In this document: positions 1 to 7,698 of the stretch, piece after piece | How positions within the stretch are numbered: position 1 is the stretch's first letter | How the letters are laid out: each line of letters begins with the position of its first letter | NCBI GenBank assembly: GCA_903843965.1 | Contig: CAIMRY010000043.1 | Location: forward strand, 101,025 to 165,024 | DNA length: 64,000 bases | DNA from: an uncultured delta proteobacterium | Lineage (GTDB): Bacteria; Desulfobacterota; Desulfovibrionia; Desulfovibrionales; Desulfovibrionaceae | Direction: 5' to 3' | The notes under the pieces: model-generated | Databases searched by the model: none | What the model was told of the DNA's origin: nothing | The model's input: the letters and a program-made list of their open reading frames with translations, nothing else | Made by a program: the position numbers and the translations under genes

Positions 1-1033
1 GCGACTGGTCCGCCAGCTCGCGCGTGAGCACGATGTGCCCGTCGATGATTGAGCGCACCGCGTCGGCAATGGGCTCGGTGAAGTCGTCGCCGTCGACAAG
101 CACGGTGTAAATGCCGGTGATGGAGCCCAGGGCGCTCTTGCCCGTGCGTTCGAGCAGCTGCGGGAGCTGCGCGAACACGCTCGGCGTGTAGCCGCCGCGC
201 GTGGGCGGCTCGCCCGCGGCCAGGCCGACCTCGCGTCCGGCCATGGCGAAGCGCGTCACCGAGTCCATCATGAGGAGCACGTCCAGGCCCTGGTCGCGGT
301 AGTACTCGGCCACGGCCGTGGCGGCAAAGGCCGCGCGCATGCGGATGAGCGGGCTCTTGTCGCTGGTCTCGACAATGACCACCGAGCGGGCCATGCCCTC
401 TGGCCCCAGGTCGCGCTCGATGAACTCGACCACCTCGCGGCCGCGCTCGCCCACCAGGCCGATGACGTTGATGTCGGCCTTGGTGTAGCGCGCCATCATG
501 CCCATGAGCGTGCTCTTGCCCACGCCGGAGCCGGCCATGATGCCGATCCTCTGGCCCTTGGCCAGTGTCAAAAGTCCGTTGATGGCGCGCACGCCCACAT
601 CCATCGGCTGGTCGATGCGCGGGCGCTCCATGGGGTTGGGCGGGGTGCGGTAGAGCGGCACAAAGGCGTCTGTGGCGATCATGCCCTTGCCGTCGATGGG
701 CACGCCAAAGGCGTCCAGCGTGCGGCCCAAGAGGCCCGGGCCCACGGGGATGTGCGGGGGCGCGGAGGAGTTGCGGATCAGGCTGCCGGGGCGGATGCCG
801 CGCATGTCGCCGTAGGGCATGAACAGGCAGGCGCCCTCGCGGAAGCCCACGACCTCCGCCGGGATGGGCGTGGAGTCCCGGTTTTCGGGCAAGAGGTGAC
901 ACACGGAGCCGAGCGGGGGCTTGATGCCCTGGCCCTCGGCGATGAGGCCCACGACCTTGGTGATCTTGCCGAAGGTCTGGCAGAGGTCCAGCCCCTGGCA
1001 GGCGCTGTCCACGGCCTGGGGATCAAGCGCCAT
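1..1033 (-). CDS. fliI: flagellum-specific ATP synthase FliI (partial, C-terminus off window)
   Basis: FliI is the cytoplasmic ATPase that energises export of flagellar rod, hook and filament subunits. 344 codons from the N-terminus are visible, against about 440 in the family; the rest runs past base 1. It has the F1/V1-type ATPase order: N-terminal beta-barrel region, Walker A GSGVGKST near residue 168, then the Walker B strand LLMMDSVTRFA. The ATG at 1031-1033 lies inside the end of fliH (11-base overlap), so translation is probably coupled. It is the last visible gene of the flgB-to-fliI operon. Identification is secure from the conserved ATPase motifs and the context. Confidence 0.95.
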   Translation of the reverse strand, partial: MALDPQAVDSACQGLDLCQTFGKITKVVGLIAEGQGIKPPLGSVCHLLPENRDSTPIPAEVVGFREGACLFMPYGDMRGIRPGSLIRNSSAPPHIPVGPGLLGRTLDAFGVPIDGKGMIATDAFVPLYRTPPNPMERPRIDQPMDVGVRAINGLLTLAKGQRIGIMAGSGVGKSTLMGMMARYTKADINVIGLVGERGREVVEFIERDLGPEGMARSVVIVETSDKSPLIRMRAAFAATAVAEYYRDQGLDVLLMMDSVTRFAMAGREVGLAAGEPPTRGGYTPSVFAQLPQLLERTGKSALGSITGIYTVLVDGDDFTEPIADAVRSIIDGHIVLTRELADQS

Positions 1034-1937
1034 TGCGTCCCGGCTCCCCGGCCTGGGCGATGTCCTCGACACCCGGCTCCCCGGCCTGGCTGCTGGCCTC
1101 GGCCCCCGGCTCCATGGCCTGGGCGCTGGCCTGGTCGCCTGGTTCTCTGGCCTGATCGAGGTCCTCGGGCAGGTCCAACTGGTCCAGGTAGGGCGCGAGC
1201 AGGGCCAGGCGGCTGTGCAGCGCGTTGTCGGCCAGCATGTCGTTGGTCTCCAGCACCACGCCGCCGTTGGTCAGGGCGGGGTCGGTGACGAGCCGCCACT
1301 GGCCGAGGTGCGGACGGCTGGCCTTGATCTCCTCCATGAGGGCCTGGGCCAGGTCATAGTCCTGCGGCGCAACCTTGAGCGTGAACTCGCGGTGCGCGTC
1401 CAGCCTGGTCAAGGCCTCGTCCATGAGGCTTTCCAGGATCTCTGCGCGGCGGGCGTCCATCTCCACGCGCAGCGCCTTTTCGGTAAAGCTTTTGGCCAGC
1501 GCGGCGAAGTCGCGCCGGCGCGACTGCCAGACCTCCAGCCCCAGGCCGGAAATGGCCTGGACCAGGTCGCCCATGGCCTCTGCGTGGGCCGCAAACTCGG
1601 CGTCGAGCCGGGCCTGGGCCTCGTCCTGGGCCTCCTGGCGGGCGCTCGCCACGGCGGCCTCGACCTCTTTGCGGCCCTCGGCGCGGATGGCCTCGGCGTC
1701 GAGGTTGGCCTTTTCCAGGGCCTGGCCGATGATGGCGCGGGCCATGTCCTCGGCCTTGGCCCGGCAGCGCTCGATGTACTCGACCTCGGTGGGCTCGTCC
1801 CACAGGGGGCGGTGGCGCTTGCCCTCCATTTCCTGGATGGTGATGTAGTCCGGGCCGGGCGTGTCGCAGCCCATGATGACCCGGCCGGTGTACAGCTTGT
1901 CCGGGCTTGCGGGATTAGATGAATTCATCTCCGCCAC
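1023..1937 (-). CDS. fliH: flagellar export ATPase regulator FliH
   Basis: FliH binds FliI and links it to the export gate at the flagellar base. The protein has up to 304 residues. It has a long Ala/Glu/Arg-rich helical middle (about 50-150) typical of FliH coiled coils and a C-terminal VTDPALTNGGVVLET region shared by the family. The last 45 residues are an odd low-complexity tail with four imperfect copies of a QAxEPG-type unit, which the family does not need. Two starts are possible: 1937, or an ATG at 1928 (MNSSNP). Both overlap the end of fliG, which fits coupled translation. Position between fliG and fliI supports the call. Confidence 0.9.
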   Translation of the reverse strand: MAEMNSSNPASPDKLYTGRVIMGCDTPGPDYITIQEMEGKRHRPLWDEPTEVEYIERCRAKAEDMARAIIGQALEKANLDAEAIRAEGRKEVEAAVASARQEAQDEAQARLDAEFAAHAEAMGDLVQAISGLGLEVWQSRRRDFAALAKSFTEKALRVEMDARRAEILESLMDEALTRLDAHREFTLKVAPQDYDLAQALMEEIKASRPHLGQWRLVTDPALTNGGVVLETNDMLADNALHSRLALLAPYLDQLDLPEDLDQAREPGDQASAQAMEPGAEASSQAGEPGVEDIAQAGEPGRNGA

Positions 1938-2913
1938 CTCTGCTTATGGCGATGCGGCCTTCGGTTTCCAGGCGGCGCACGGTCTTGACGATGTTCTGCT
2001 GCGCGCCCTCCACCTCGGAGAGCTTGACCGGGCCCATGATCTCCAGATCCTCGCGGATCATGCCTGCGGCGCGCTCGGAGAGGTTCTTCAGGAACTTGTC
2101 CTTCAGGTCGTCGCTGGCGCCCTTGAGGGCCTTGGTCAGCTCCTCGTTGCTGATGTCCTTCAAGAGTTCGCGGATGCTGCGGTCGTCCAGCGCCTTGATG
2201 TCCTCGAACACGAACATGAGGTTTCTGATGTCGTCGGCCATCTGCTGGCTTTCTTCCTCGATCTCGGAGAGGACTTCTTCCTCGGTGGCGCGGTCGACCG
2301 CGTTGAGGATTTCGGCCACGGAGTTGATGCCGCCGACCTTCTTGCCTTCCTTGCCGCCCATGGCGATGAGCTGGCTCTGCAAAACCTTGTCGACCTCGTG
2401 GAGCATCTCCTCGGCTACGGCCTCCAGCTTGGCCAGGCGCATGAGCACCTCTGCGCGCACGCCGGAGGGCAGGTTGGACAAAAGCTCCGCCGCCTGGTCC
2501 GGGTGCAGGTGGCCCAGGATCAGGGCCAGGGTCTGCGGGTGTTCGTTGCGCAGAATCTGGGCCAGGATGCGCGGGCTGACGTTTGAGAGCTCCTGGAACG
2601 GGGTCGGGCCGGAGCTGATCTCCAGGGTGTCCAGGATGTACTTGGCCGTTTCGCTGTCCAGAGCCTTGGAGAGCAGGCGCTTCACCTGTTCCGCACCGCC
2701 CATGAGCATCTCCGAGCCGTAGGTGATGGAGTCGTTGAACTCCTTCAGCACATCCAGCACGTCCTCGCGGGACACGGAGTCGATGTCGAGCATGGCCTTG
2801 CTCACGGCGGCTATCTCCTGGCGCTCCATGCGCTTGAAGGCCTCGGCCGTGAACTTTTCGCCCAATGCCAGCATGATGATGGCGGTTTTCTGGGGACCGG
2901 TGAAGCTTGCCAC
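1915..2913 (-). CDS. fliG: flagellar motor switch protein FliG
   Basis: FliG is the rotor protein of the C-ring. It joins FliF to FliM and carries the charged C-terminal helix that meets the stator. The 332 residues match the usual length. The EHPQTLALILGHL segment in the middle domain is the conserved FliG EHPQ motif. The start is GTG at 2911-2913, with AGGAGG seven bases upstream and only two bases after the fliF stop. The gene overlaps fliH downstream. Nothing looks damaged. Confidence 0.97.
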   Translation of the reverse strand: MASFTGPQKTAIIMLALGEKFTAEAFKRMERQEIAAVSKAMLDIDSVSREDVLDVLKEFNDSITYGSEMLMGGAEQVKRLLSKALDSETAKYILDTLEISSGPTPFQELSNVSPRILAQILRNEHPQTLALILGHLHPDQAAELLSNLPSGVRAEVLMRLAKLEAVAEEMLHEVDKVLQSQLIAMGGKEGKKVGGINSVAEILNAVDRATEEEVLSEIEEESQQMADDIRNLMFVFEDIKALDDRSIRELLKDISNEELTKALKGASDDLKDKFLKNLSERAAGMIREDLEIMGPVKLSEVEGAQQNIVKTVRRLETEGRIAISRGGGDEFI

Positions 2914-2915
2914 GG

Positions 2916-4520
2916 TTAGGCCTCCTGCCTGGCCCAGGACTTGAGCAGCCTGATGGCCTGGTCCATGTTCTGATCGGTCAGCTGCACCGCCATGTTTTTG
3001 GCGTTTTCCAGGCGGCGGGAGGTGTCGAGGGCCTCCTCGGGAACCTCAAGCGCCTCCTCGATGGCCAGGCGCTCTTCTGTGCTGGGCAGACTCGCCACTT
3101 CCTCAACCTCCTCTTCGGCCACTCTGGGCCGGATAAGGGCCATGACAACCGGACGGACCACCAGGATCAGGAAGAGGAAGATCAACAGCCCGCTCAAAAG
3201 CGGCTTGCCCAGGCGCTGGCCCATCTCGATGAAGTTGCGGACCAGCGACGGGCCCTCGTTCATGTCCATGGCGCCGAAGGCGATGCTGGAGACCTCGATA
3301 GAGTCTCCGCGCGCGGTGTCGAAGCCCACGGCGCTGCTCACCAGGCTCTTGATGCGGGCGATCTCCTCCGCCGTGCGCGGCACGTAGGCGTACGTTCCGG
3401 TCTTCTCGTCCTTGGTGTACGTCCCATCCACGATAACAGCAACACCCAGGCGCTTCAACTCCCCAACCGGGGAGACGATCTGCTGCTCTTCCTTGTTGAT
3501 CTCGTAATTGGTGGTGCGCGACTCGCGGCTGGAGTCCTGGGTGCTCTGGGTGCCGGAGAAGCCGTCGCCCCGGAAATTTGCGTCGGGCGAGGCGCCGTCG
3601 AGGTTGGCCTTGCCGGCCACGGTCTCCTCGGAGCGGGTTTCGCTGCGGATGACCTGGCTGTCGGGGTTGAAGACCTCGCGCTTGATGGTCTTGTGGCTGA
3701 AGTCCAGCTCGGTGTTGACCCGGGCGATGATCTTCTGCGGGCCGATGACCGGGGTCAAGAGCTCCTCGATGCGGCGCTCCAGCTTGCGCTCCATCTGGGC
3801 CTTGAAGTCCAGCTGGGTGGTGTTCATGCCCTGGGCGGACTCCTCGTCCGTGGGCTGGTACACGGGCTGGCCGTTGGCGTCGGTGATGGTGATGCGGTTC
3901 TTGGTCAGGCCCTCCACAGCCATCGTCACAAGATTGACGATGCCCTGGACCTCCTTGGCCTCCAGCTTCTTGTCCTTTTCCTTGAACTTGATGACCACCG
4001 CGGCCGAGGGCTGGGTCTGCTCCTCGATGAACAGGCTCTTCTTGGGGATGACCAGGTGCACCCGGGCCTTTTCGACCTGGGGAAATTCCATGATGGTGCG
4101 CGCCAGCTCGCCCTGGAGCGCGCGCTGGTAGTTGATGTGCTGCACGAAGTCGGTCTGGCCGATCTTGATCTCGTCGAAGATTTCAAAGCCGATGCCCTGG
4201 CCGTGCAGGTTGCCCTCGCCGGCCACCTTCAGGCGCAGCTCGTAGACCTTGTCGGCCTGGACCAGGATGGTCTGGCCGTTGTCCGCCAGTTGGTAGGGCT
4301 CCTTGGTGGCTTTGAGCATGCTGACGATCTTGGAGGCGTCCTCGGGGGTCAGCTTGGAGTAGAGCACCCTGTAGTCGGGCTTGTTCATGATGATGATGCC
4401 AACGACGAAGGCGGCGATGAGGGCCACGGTCAACCCGCCGATGAGCACCTGCTGGGAGATGCTGCGGGCGGTCCAGACGTTCTTGGCCTTTTCCAGAAGT
4501 TCCATCAATTTCGGGTGCAT
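2916..4520 (-). CDS. fliF: flagellar MS-ring protein FliF
   Basis: FliF forms the MS ring in the inner membrane, on which the rotor and export gate assemble. It has one N-terminal membrane segment (about 20-42, ending IIIMNKPDYRVLYSKL) and a second near residue 440 (PLLSGLLIFLFLILVVRP), with YscJ/FliF ring-building domains between. The cytoplasmic tail would contact FliG. I place the start at the ATG at 4520 (MHPKL) because GAGGAGG lies six bases upstream. A longer reading from 4535 would contain its own ribosome-binding site. That gives 534 aa, normal for FliF. Confidence 0.95.
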   Translation of the reverse strand: MHPKLMELLEKAKNVWTARSISQQVLIGGLTVALIAAFVVGIIIMNKPDYRVLYSKLTPEDASKIVSMLKATKEPYQLADNGQTILVQADKVYELRLKVAGEGNLHGQGIGFEIFDEIKIGQTDFVQHINYQRALQGELARTIMEFPQVEKARVHLVIPKKSLFIEEQTQPSAAVVIKFKEKDKKLEAKEVQGIVNLVTMAVEGLTKNRITITDANGQPVYQPTDEESAQGMNTTQLDFKAQMERKLERRIEELLTPVIGPQKIIARVNTELDFSHKTIKREVFNPDSQVIRSETRSEETVAGKANLDGASPDANFRGDGFSGTQSTQDSSRESRTTNYEINKEEQQIVSPVGELKRLGVAVIVDGTYTKDEKTGTYAYVPRTAEEIARIKSLVSSAVGFDTARGDSIEVSSIAFGAMDMNEGPSLVRNFIEMGQRLGKPLLSGLLIFLFLILVVRPVVMALIRPRVAEEEVEEVASLPSTEERLAIEEALEVPEEALDTSRRLENAKNMAVQLTDQNMDQAIRLLKSWARQEA

Positions 4521-4596
4521 GCTCGGCCTCCTCAATGATCGCTGCGGTGCTCTCGGTGCTGCTCTGTGCGGATTTCTCGGCTGGCGGCGTCAGGGC

Positions 4597-4932
4597 CTAG
4601 AACTGCAGCTTGGTCAGTTCCTGGTAGGTGGACATGATCTTGCTGCGCACGGCGCTGGTCATGCTCATGGCCAGCCCGGCCTTCTGCAGGCTGATCATGA
4701 GTTCGTGCACGTTCTGCTCCTTGCCTGCGGCAAAGGAGGTGGCCATGTCCATCTTCTCCAGCTGCATGTCGTTGACCTTCTCCAGGTTGCCCTTGAGGGC
4801 GGCCATGAAGCCGCCCTGGGGCGCGGTGGCGGCGGCGGAGCTCTTGAAGTTGGCGTTGATCTTGCTCTGGGCGTCCTGCTGGATCTTCAGCGCATTCTGA
4901 TAGGCCTGCATGGCCACGGACTTGACGATCAT
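4597..4932 (-). CDS. fliE: flagellar hook-basal body protein FliE
   Basis: FliE is a small export substrate that adapts the MS ring to the rod. The 111 residues, a helical N-terminus, and the C-terminal pattern ELMISLQKAGLAMSMTSAVR followed by STYQELTKLQF are typical of FliE. An AAGGAG ribosome site lies upstream of the ATG. The gene sits between flgC and fliF, the usual order in this operon type. Confidence 0.95.
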   Translation of the reverse strand: MIVKSVAMQAYQNALKIQQDAQSKINANFKSSAAATAPQGGFMAALKGNLEKVNDMQLEKMDMATSFAAGKEQNVHELMISLQKAGLAMSMTSAVRSKIMSTYQELTKLQF

Positions 4933-4958
4933 GATGGGCTCCTTGTTCGTTTACGCGC

Positions 4959-5396
4959 CTAGCGGGCGATCTGCAGGGCCTTGGTGAACATGGCCTTGGT
5001 GTCCTGGATGGCCTGGACGTTGGCTTCATAGGACCGCATGGTGGTGATCATGTTGGCCATCTCCTCCACCACGTTGATGTCCGGGTAGCTGACGTAGCCG
5101 TCCTTGTCGGCGTCGGGGTGGCCGGGCTCCAGGACCTTCTTCATGGGCCGCTTGTCGTTGATGATGCCGCGCACGGTCACGCCCTTGAGCTCGCGGGACT
5201 CCGCGTCCTGCATGGCGCTGTCAAAGGGATTGGCGATGGGCGTGGCGGCAAAGGCCACGGTCTTGCGGCGGTAGGGGCCGCCTTCGCTGGTGCGCGTGGT
5301 CTTGGCGTTGGCCAGGTTCATGGAGATGACGTTCATGTAAGTGCGCTGGGCCTTCATGCCCGAGGCGCTGATGTCGAGTGCGCTCATGAAGTCCAT
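4959..5396 (-). CDS. flgC: flagellar basal-body rod protein FlgC
   Basis: FlgC is a proximal rod component exported through the flagellar type III system. The N-terminus (MSALDISASGMKAQRTYMNV) matches the rod/hook family start, which contains a heptad helix. The C-terminus (MANMITTMRSYEANVQAIQ) carries the matching family helix. Length is 145 aa. Its ATG at 5394-5396 directly abuts the stop codon of flgB, so the two are very likely co-translated. Confidence 0.95.
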   Translation of the reverse strand: MDFMSALDISASGMKAQRTYMNVISMNLANAKTTRTSEGGPYRRKTVAFAATPIANPFDSAMQDAESRELKGVTVRGIINDKRPMKKVLEPGHPDADKDGYVSYPDINVVEEMANMITTMRSYEANVQAIQDTKAMFTKALQIAR

Positions 5397-5807
5397 TTAC
5401 TTGCTCCCTTCCGCAATCGCTGTCTGCAGGCTGCTGAAGTTCTTGGAGATGATGTCCGACAAGGCATTGTACATGAGCGTGTTCTTGGCCATGGCGCCCA
5501 TTTCCTTGTCCAGGTCCACCGCGTCCTCGCCGTAGACCACGCGGGGTTTGTATTCCGAAACGCCCGTGGCCTGGTAGCCGGTCACGTCGAACTCCGAAGG
5601 CAGGTGGCCCGGGTCGGTGCGGGCCATCTTGCCGCTGGAGTCCAGCTTCAGCGCCGACTGCAGCTCGTTTTCGAAGGGCAGGCTGCGCGCCTTGTAGCCA
5701 CGGGTGGTGACGTTGGCGATGTTGCTCATGACAACATTTTGACGTTGCAGACGCAGGTCCAGAACCTTTTCCATCACCAGGATGTGTTCCTCAAACAGAC
5801 CCTTCAT
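5397..5807 (-). CDS. flgB: flagellar basal-body rod protein FlgB
   Basis: FlgB is the rod protein nearest the MS ring. The start is the ATG at 5805-5807 (MKGLFEEHI), with AGGAGG eight bases upstream; longer readings extend into the promoter region. The 136-residue protein has the family pattern LDLRLQRQNVVMSNIANVTTRGY near the N-terminus. It is the first gene of the operon and lies about 75 bases downstream of the predicted sigma-54 start site. Confidence 0.95.
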   Translation of the reverse strand: MKGLFEEHILVMEKVLDLRLQRQNVVMSNIANVTTRGYKARSLPFENELQSALKLDSSGKMARTDPGHLPSEFDVTGYQATGVSEYKPRVVYGEDAVDLDKEMGAMAKNTLMYNALSDIISKNFSSLQTAIAEGSK

Positions 5808-5893
5808 CGTTGTGCCTCCTTGGCTTGCGGGCAGATGCCGCCGGGCTGGGGCGACGGGTGCGCGCCCTGGCTTGAACTCTTCCGCCGGGGTCA

Positions 5894-5911
5894 TAGCAAC
5901 TCGCGTTCCAA
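5894..5911 (-). promoter_or_regulatory. sigma-54 (-24/-12) promoter of the flgB operon
   Basis: On the minus strand the sequence reads TGGAACG-N4-TTGCT. GG and GC are separated by exactly ten bases, the defining sigma-54 spacing. It differs from the consensus only by A for C in TGGCAC. Transcription should start near 5884. Sigma-54 control of early flagellar operons is established in Desulfovibrio and many proteobacteria. Confidence 0.7.
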
Positions 5912-6054
5912 AGTCGTAACACACTAAAGTTGCATGACAATATGAGTAATGCCGCCCGGACTGACGCAGCGTTCTCTCTATTGTTGGCGGACTGGGGGTG
6001 GGGCGCGGGCTGCTGGCGGACTGGGGGCCAGGGGCGATGTGGAGCATTTTGCTG

Positions 6055-6074
6055 TTGGCACGCTAGTTGCTTAT
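6055..6074 (+). promoter_or_regulatory. sigma-54 (-24/-12) promoter of the TPR gene
   Basis: TTGGCACG-N4-TTGCT is a near-perfect sigma-54 element: GG at 6057-6058, ten bases, GC at 6069-6070. It points toward the TPR gene, with a start expected near 6082. It is divergent from the flgB promoter about 150 bases away, so one activator-binding region could serve both. No activator site could be identified by eye. Confidence 0.85.
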
Positions 6075-6155
6075 TGGTGTCAGGCTCCCATGAGCCACGC
6101 AACTTTTGCCGCCTGCATGGAGACGCGGGCCTTTTAGGGAAAACGGAGGGGAACC

Positions 6156-6716
6156 ATGAGTCACCTGGATTACGAAATCAACAAAGAACTTGGAGAGTGT
6201 TATCTCTTCATGGGCGAGTTGGACAAGGCCGAAGGCTACTACCAGAAGGCCGCGTCCTCCAACGGGATCCACCCGGACCCCTACCTTGGCCTGGCCACCA
6301 TCGCCGTGCAGCGCGGCGACCTGGCCAATGCCCTGGCCCTGTACTCCAAGGCCCACGGCATCAGCGCCACGGACAAAACTTTCGCAGGGATGGGCCTGAT
6401 CAAGATGGAGCTGGGAGCGAAGGACGAAGCCCTCGCCCTGTTCATCGAGGCCCTTGGCTGCAATCCCGAAAACATGGTCGCGCTTTTGAGCATCATCCGT
6501 CTCGGCCACGAGCTGGAAGCCCTGGACAAGGTGGTTCCGCATCTGGAGAACTACCTCAAAATCGACCCGGACAAGAGCGAGGTCCGCTACTCCCTGGCCG
6601 GCTGCATGGTCTGTCTCGACCGCAAGGACGAGGCCCAGGCCCAGCTTGACCTGATTGTGGAGAAGGACCCCGCCTTCGCCCCGGCGCGGGAGCTGCTCGA
6701 ACAGCTGCACCGCTAA
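6156..6716 (+). CDS. tetratricopeptide-repeat protein
   Basis: A 186-residue soluble protein made almost wholly of TPR-like helix pairs. Recurrent patterns include YLFMGELDKAEGYYQKA, DLANALALYSKAH and KDEALALFIEAL. There is no signal peptide or membrane segment, so it is probably a cytoplasmic scaffold or chaperone. GGAGGGG precedes the ATG. The sigma-54 promoter and the divergent flagellar operon suggest a role linked to flagellar assembly or its regulation. That is inference; TPRs alone do not give a function. Confidence 0.85.
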   Translation: MSHLDYEINKELGECYLFMGELDKAEGYYQKAASSNGIHPDPYLGLATIAVQRGDLANALALYSKAHGISATDKTFAGMGLIKMELGAKDEALALFIEALGCNPENMVALLSIIRLGHELEALDKVVPHLENYLKIDPDKSEVRYSLAGCMVCLDRKDEAQAQLDLIVEKDPAFAPARELLEQLHR

Positions 6717-6738
6717 CCTACGGTCTCCCCTCCCTATT

Positions 6739-6780
6739 GGTCTTCCGCTCCGCCCGGTCGGTCGGGCGGGGCGGAGGACC
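6739..6780 (+). terminator. strong hairpin after the TPR gene
   Basis: An 18-base-pair inverted repeat (6739-6756 against 6763-6780, with two G-U pairs) and a six-base loop lies 22 bases after the stop. There is no T-run after it, so it may act as an mRNA 3' stabiliser or a factor-dependent terminator rather than a classical intrinsic one. Confidence 0.5.
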
Positions 6781-6838
6781 ACATCAGCCGAGGACCCGTT
6801 TTCACCGTGCCCGGTCCGCCTGGCCCGGGGGTTCCGGC

Positions 6839-6876
6839 ATGCCCTTTGACCCCGTTGCGGGCCAGGGGCATTTTTT
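6839..6876 (+). terminator. possible intrinsic terminator
   Basis: ATGCCC (6839-6844) can pair with GGGCAT (6866-6871), with an inner CCC/GGG pairing, followed directly by six Ts. The loop is long, so strength is uncertain. It would close the TPR transcript. Confidence 0.45.
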
Positions 6877-6900
6877 GTGCGTAAGGGTCCCAGGACCAAT

Positions 6901-6932
6901 GGCCGGGTTGAGGCCGGGTTGAGGCCGGGTTG
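6901..6932. repeat. 11-bp tandem repeat, three copies
   Basis: The unit GGCCGGGTTGA occurs three times in a row in the 372-base gap (6717-7088) between the TPR gene and the IMP cyclohydrolase gene. No gene or promoter is recognised in the rest of this gap apart from the two hairpins. Confidence 0.8.
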
Positions 6933-7088
6933 CGGGCGCCTTTGGGCCTTCCCTTCCGGGCCGACAAGCCGGGCTGCGCCTCCCGGCTGCGCATGGGGCT
7001 TGGCCCGCTGCGGGCGGCGGTCCAAAGCGCCACCGGCTTGCCTTGGCCTGGGAGTTCTGGCACAACCTCGAAAAAGAGCGAGGGCGTC

Positions 7089-7685
7089 ATGGATTTTTTA
7101 CCCATCAGACGGGCCATCCTGTCCGTCACCGACAAGTCCGGTCTGGCTGAGTTCGCATCATTTCTGTCCGAGCGGGGCTGCACGCTGGTCTCCACCGGGG
7201 GCACGCACAAGAAGCTTGTGGCGGCCGGCATCAAGGTCCAGGGCGTGAGCGAGGTCACCGGCTTCCCCGAGATCCTGGGCGGCCGCGTCAAGACCCTGCA
7301 TCCGCGCATCCACGCGGGCATCCTGGCCGACAAGGACAACCCCGGCCACCTGCTGACCCTGTCCGAGCTGCGCATCGAGCCTTTCGACATGGTCTGCGTG
7401 AACCTCTACAACTTCGCCGACGCGGCCAGCAAGGGCCTGGACCTGAAGAACGCCGTGGAGGAGATCGACATCGGCGGCCCGTGCATGCTGCGCGCCGCGG
7501 CCAAGAACTTCCACACCACGCTCGTGGTGCCCGATCCCGCGTACTACCCGCGCATCCAGGACGAGATCAGCGCGCACGGCGGCGTTTCCCTGGCCCTGCG
7601 CCGGGAGCTGGCAGCCGAGACCTTCCGCCGCGTCTCGGCCTACGACGACCTCATCGCGCGCTATCTGGCCACCGCGCCCCTGTAA
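7089..7685 (+). CDS. purH: IMP cyclohydrolase (stand-alone PurH N-terminal domain)
   Basis: It closes the purine ring, turning FAICAR into IMP, the last step of de novo purine synthesis. The 198 residues cover only the MGS-like cyclohydrolase domain. RAILSVTDKSGL lies at the N-terminus, followed by GGRVKTLHPRIHAGIL and IDIGGPCMLRAAAKN, all hallmarks of PurH. The C-terminal AICAR formyltransferase domain of bifunctional PurH (about 500 aa) is absent, so that step must be encoded elsewhere. The start is the ATG at 7089; the frame is open further upstream but without family similarity. hflX follows after 13 bases. Confidence 0.93.
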   Translation: MDFLPIRRAILSVTDKSGLAEFASFLSERGCTLVSTGGTHKKLVAAGIKVQGVSEVTGFPEILGGRVKTLHPRIHAGILADKDNPGHLLTLSELRIEPFDMVCVNLYNFADAASKGLDLKNAVEEIDIGGPCMLRAAAKNFHTTLVVPDPAYYPRIQDEISAHGGVSLALRRELAAETFRRVSAYDDLIARYLATAPL

Positions 7686-7698
7686 CCGACCCGGGAGG

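Noticed and set aside
2907..4538. A 543-codon open frame on the plus strand opposite fliF
   Set aside because: It is the mirror of fliF. The residue mix (Leu/Gly/His/Asp-rich, no motifs) is typical of antisense frames in high-GC genes.
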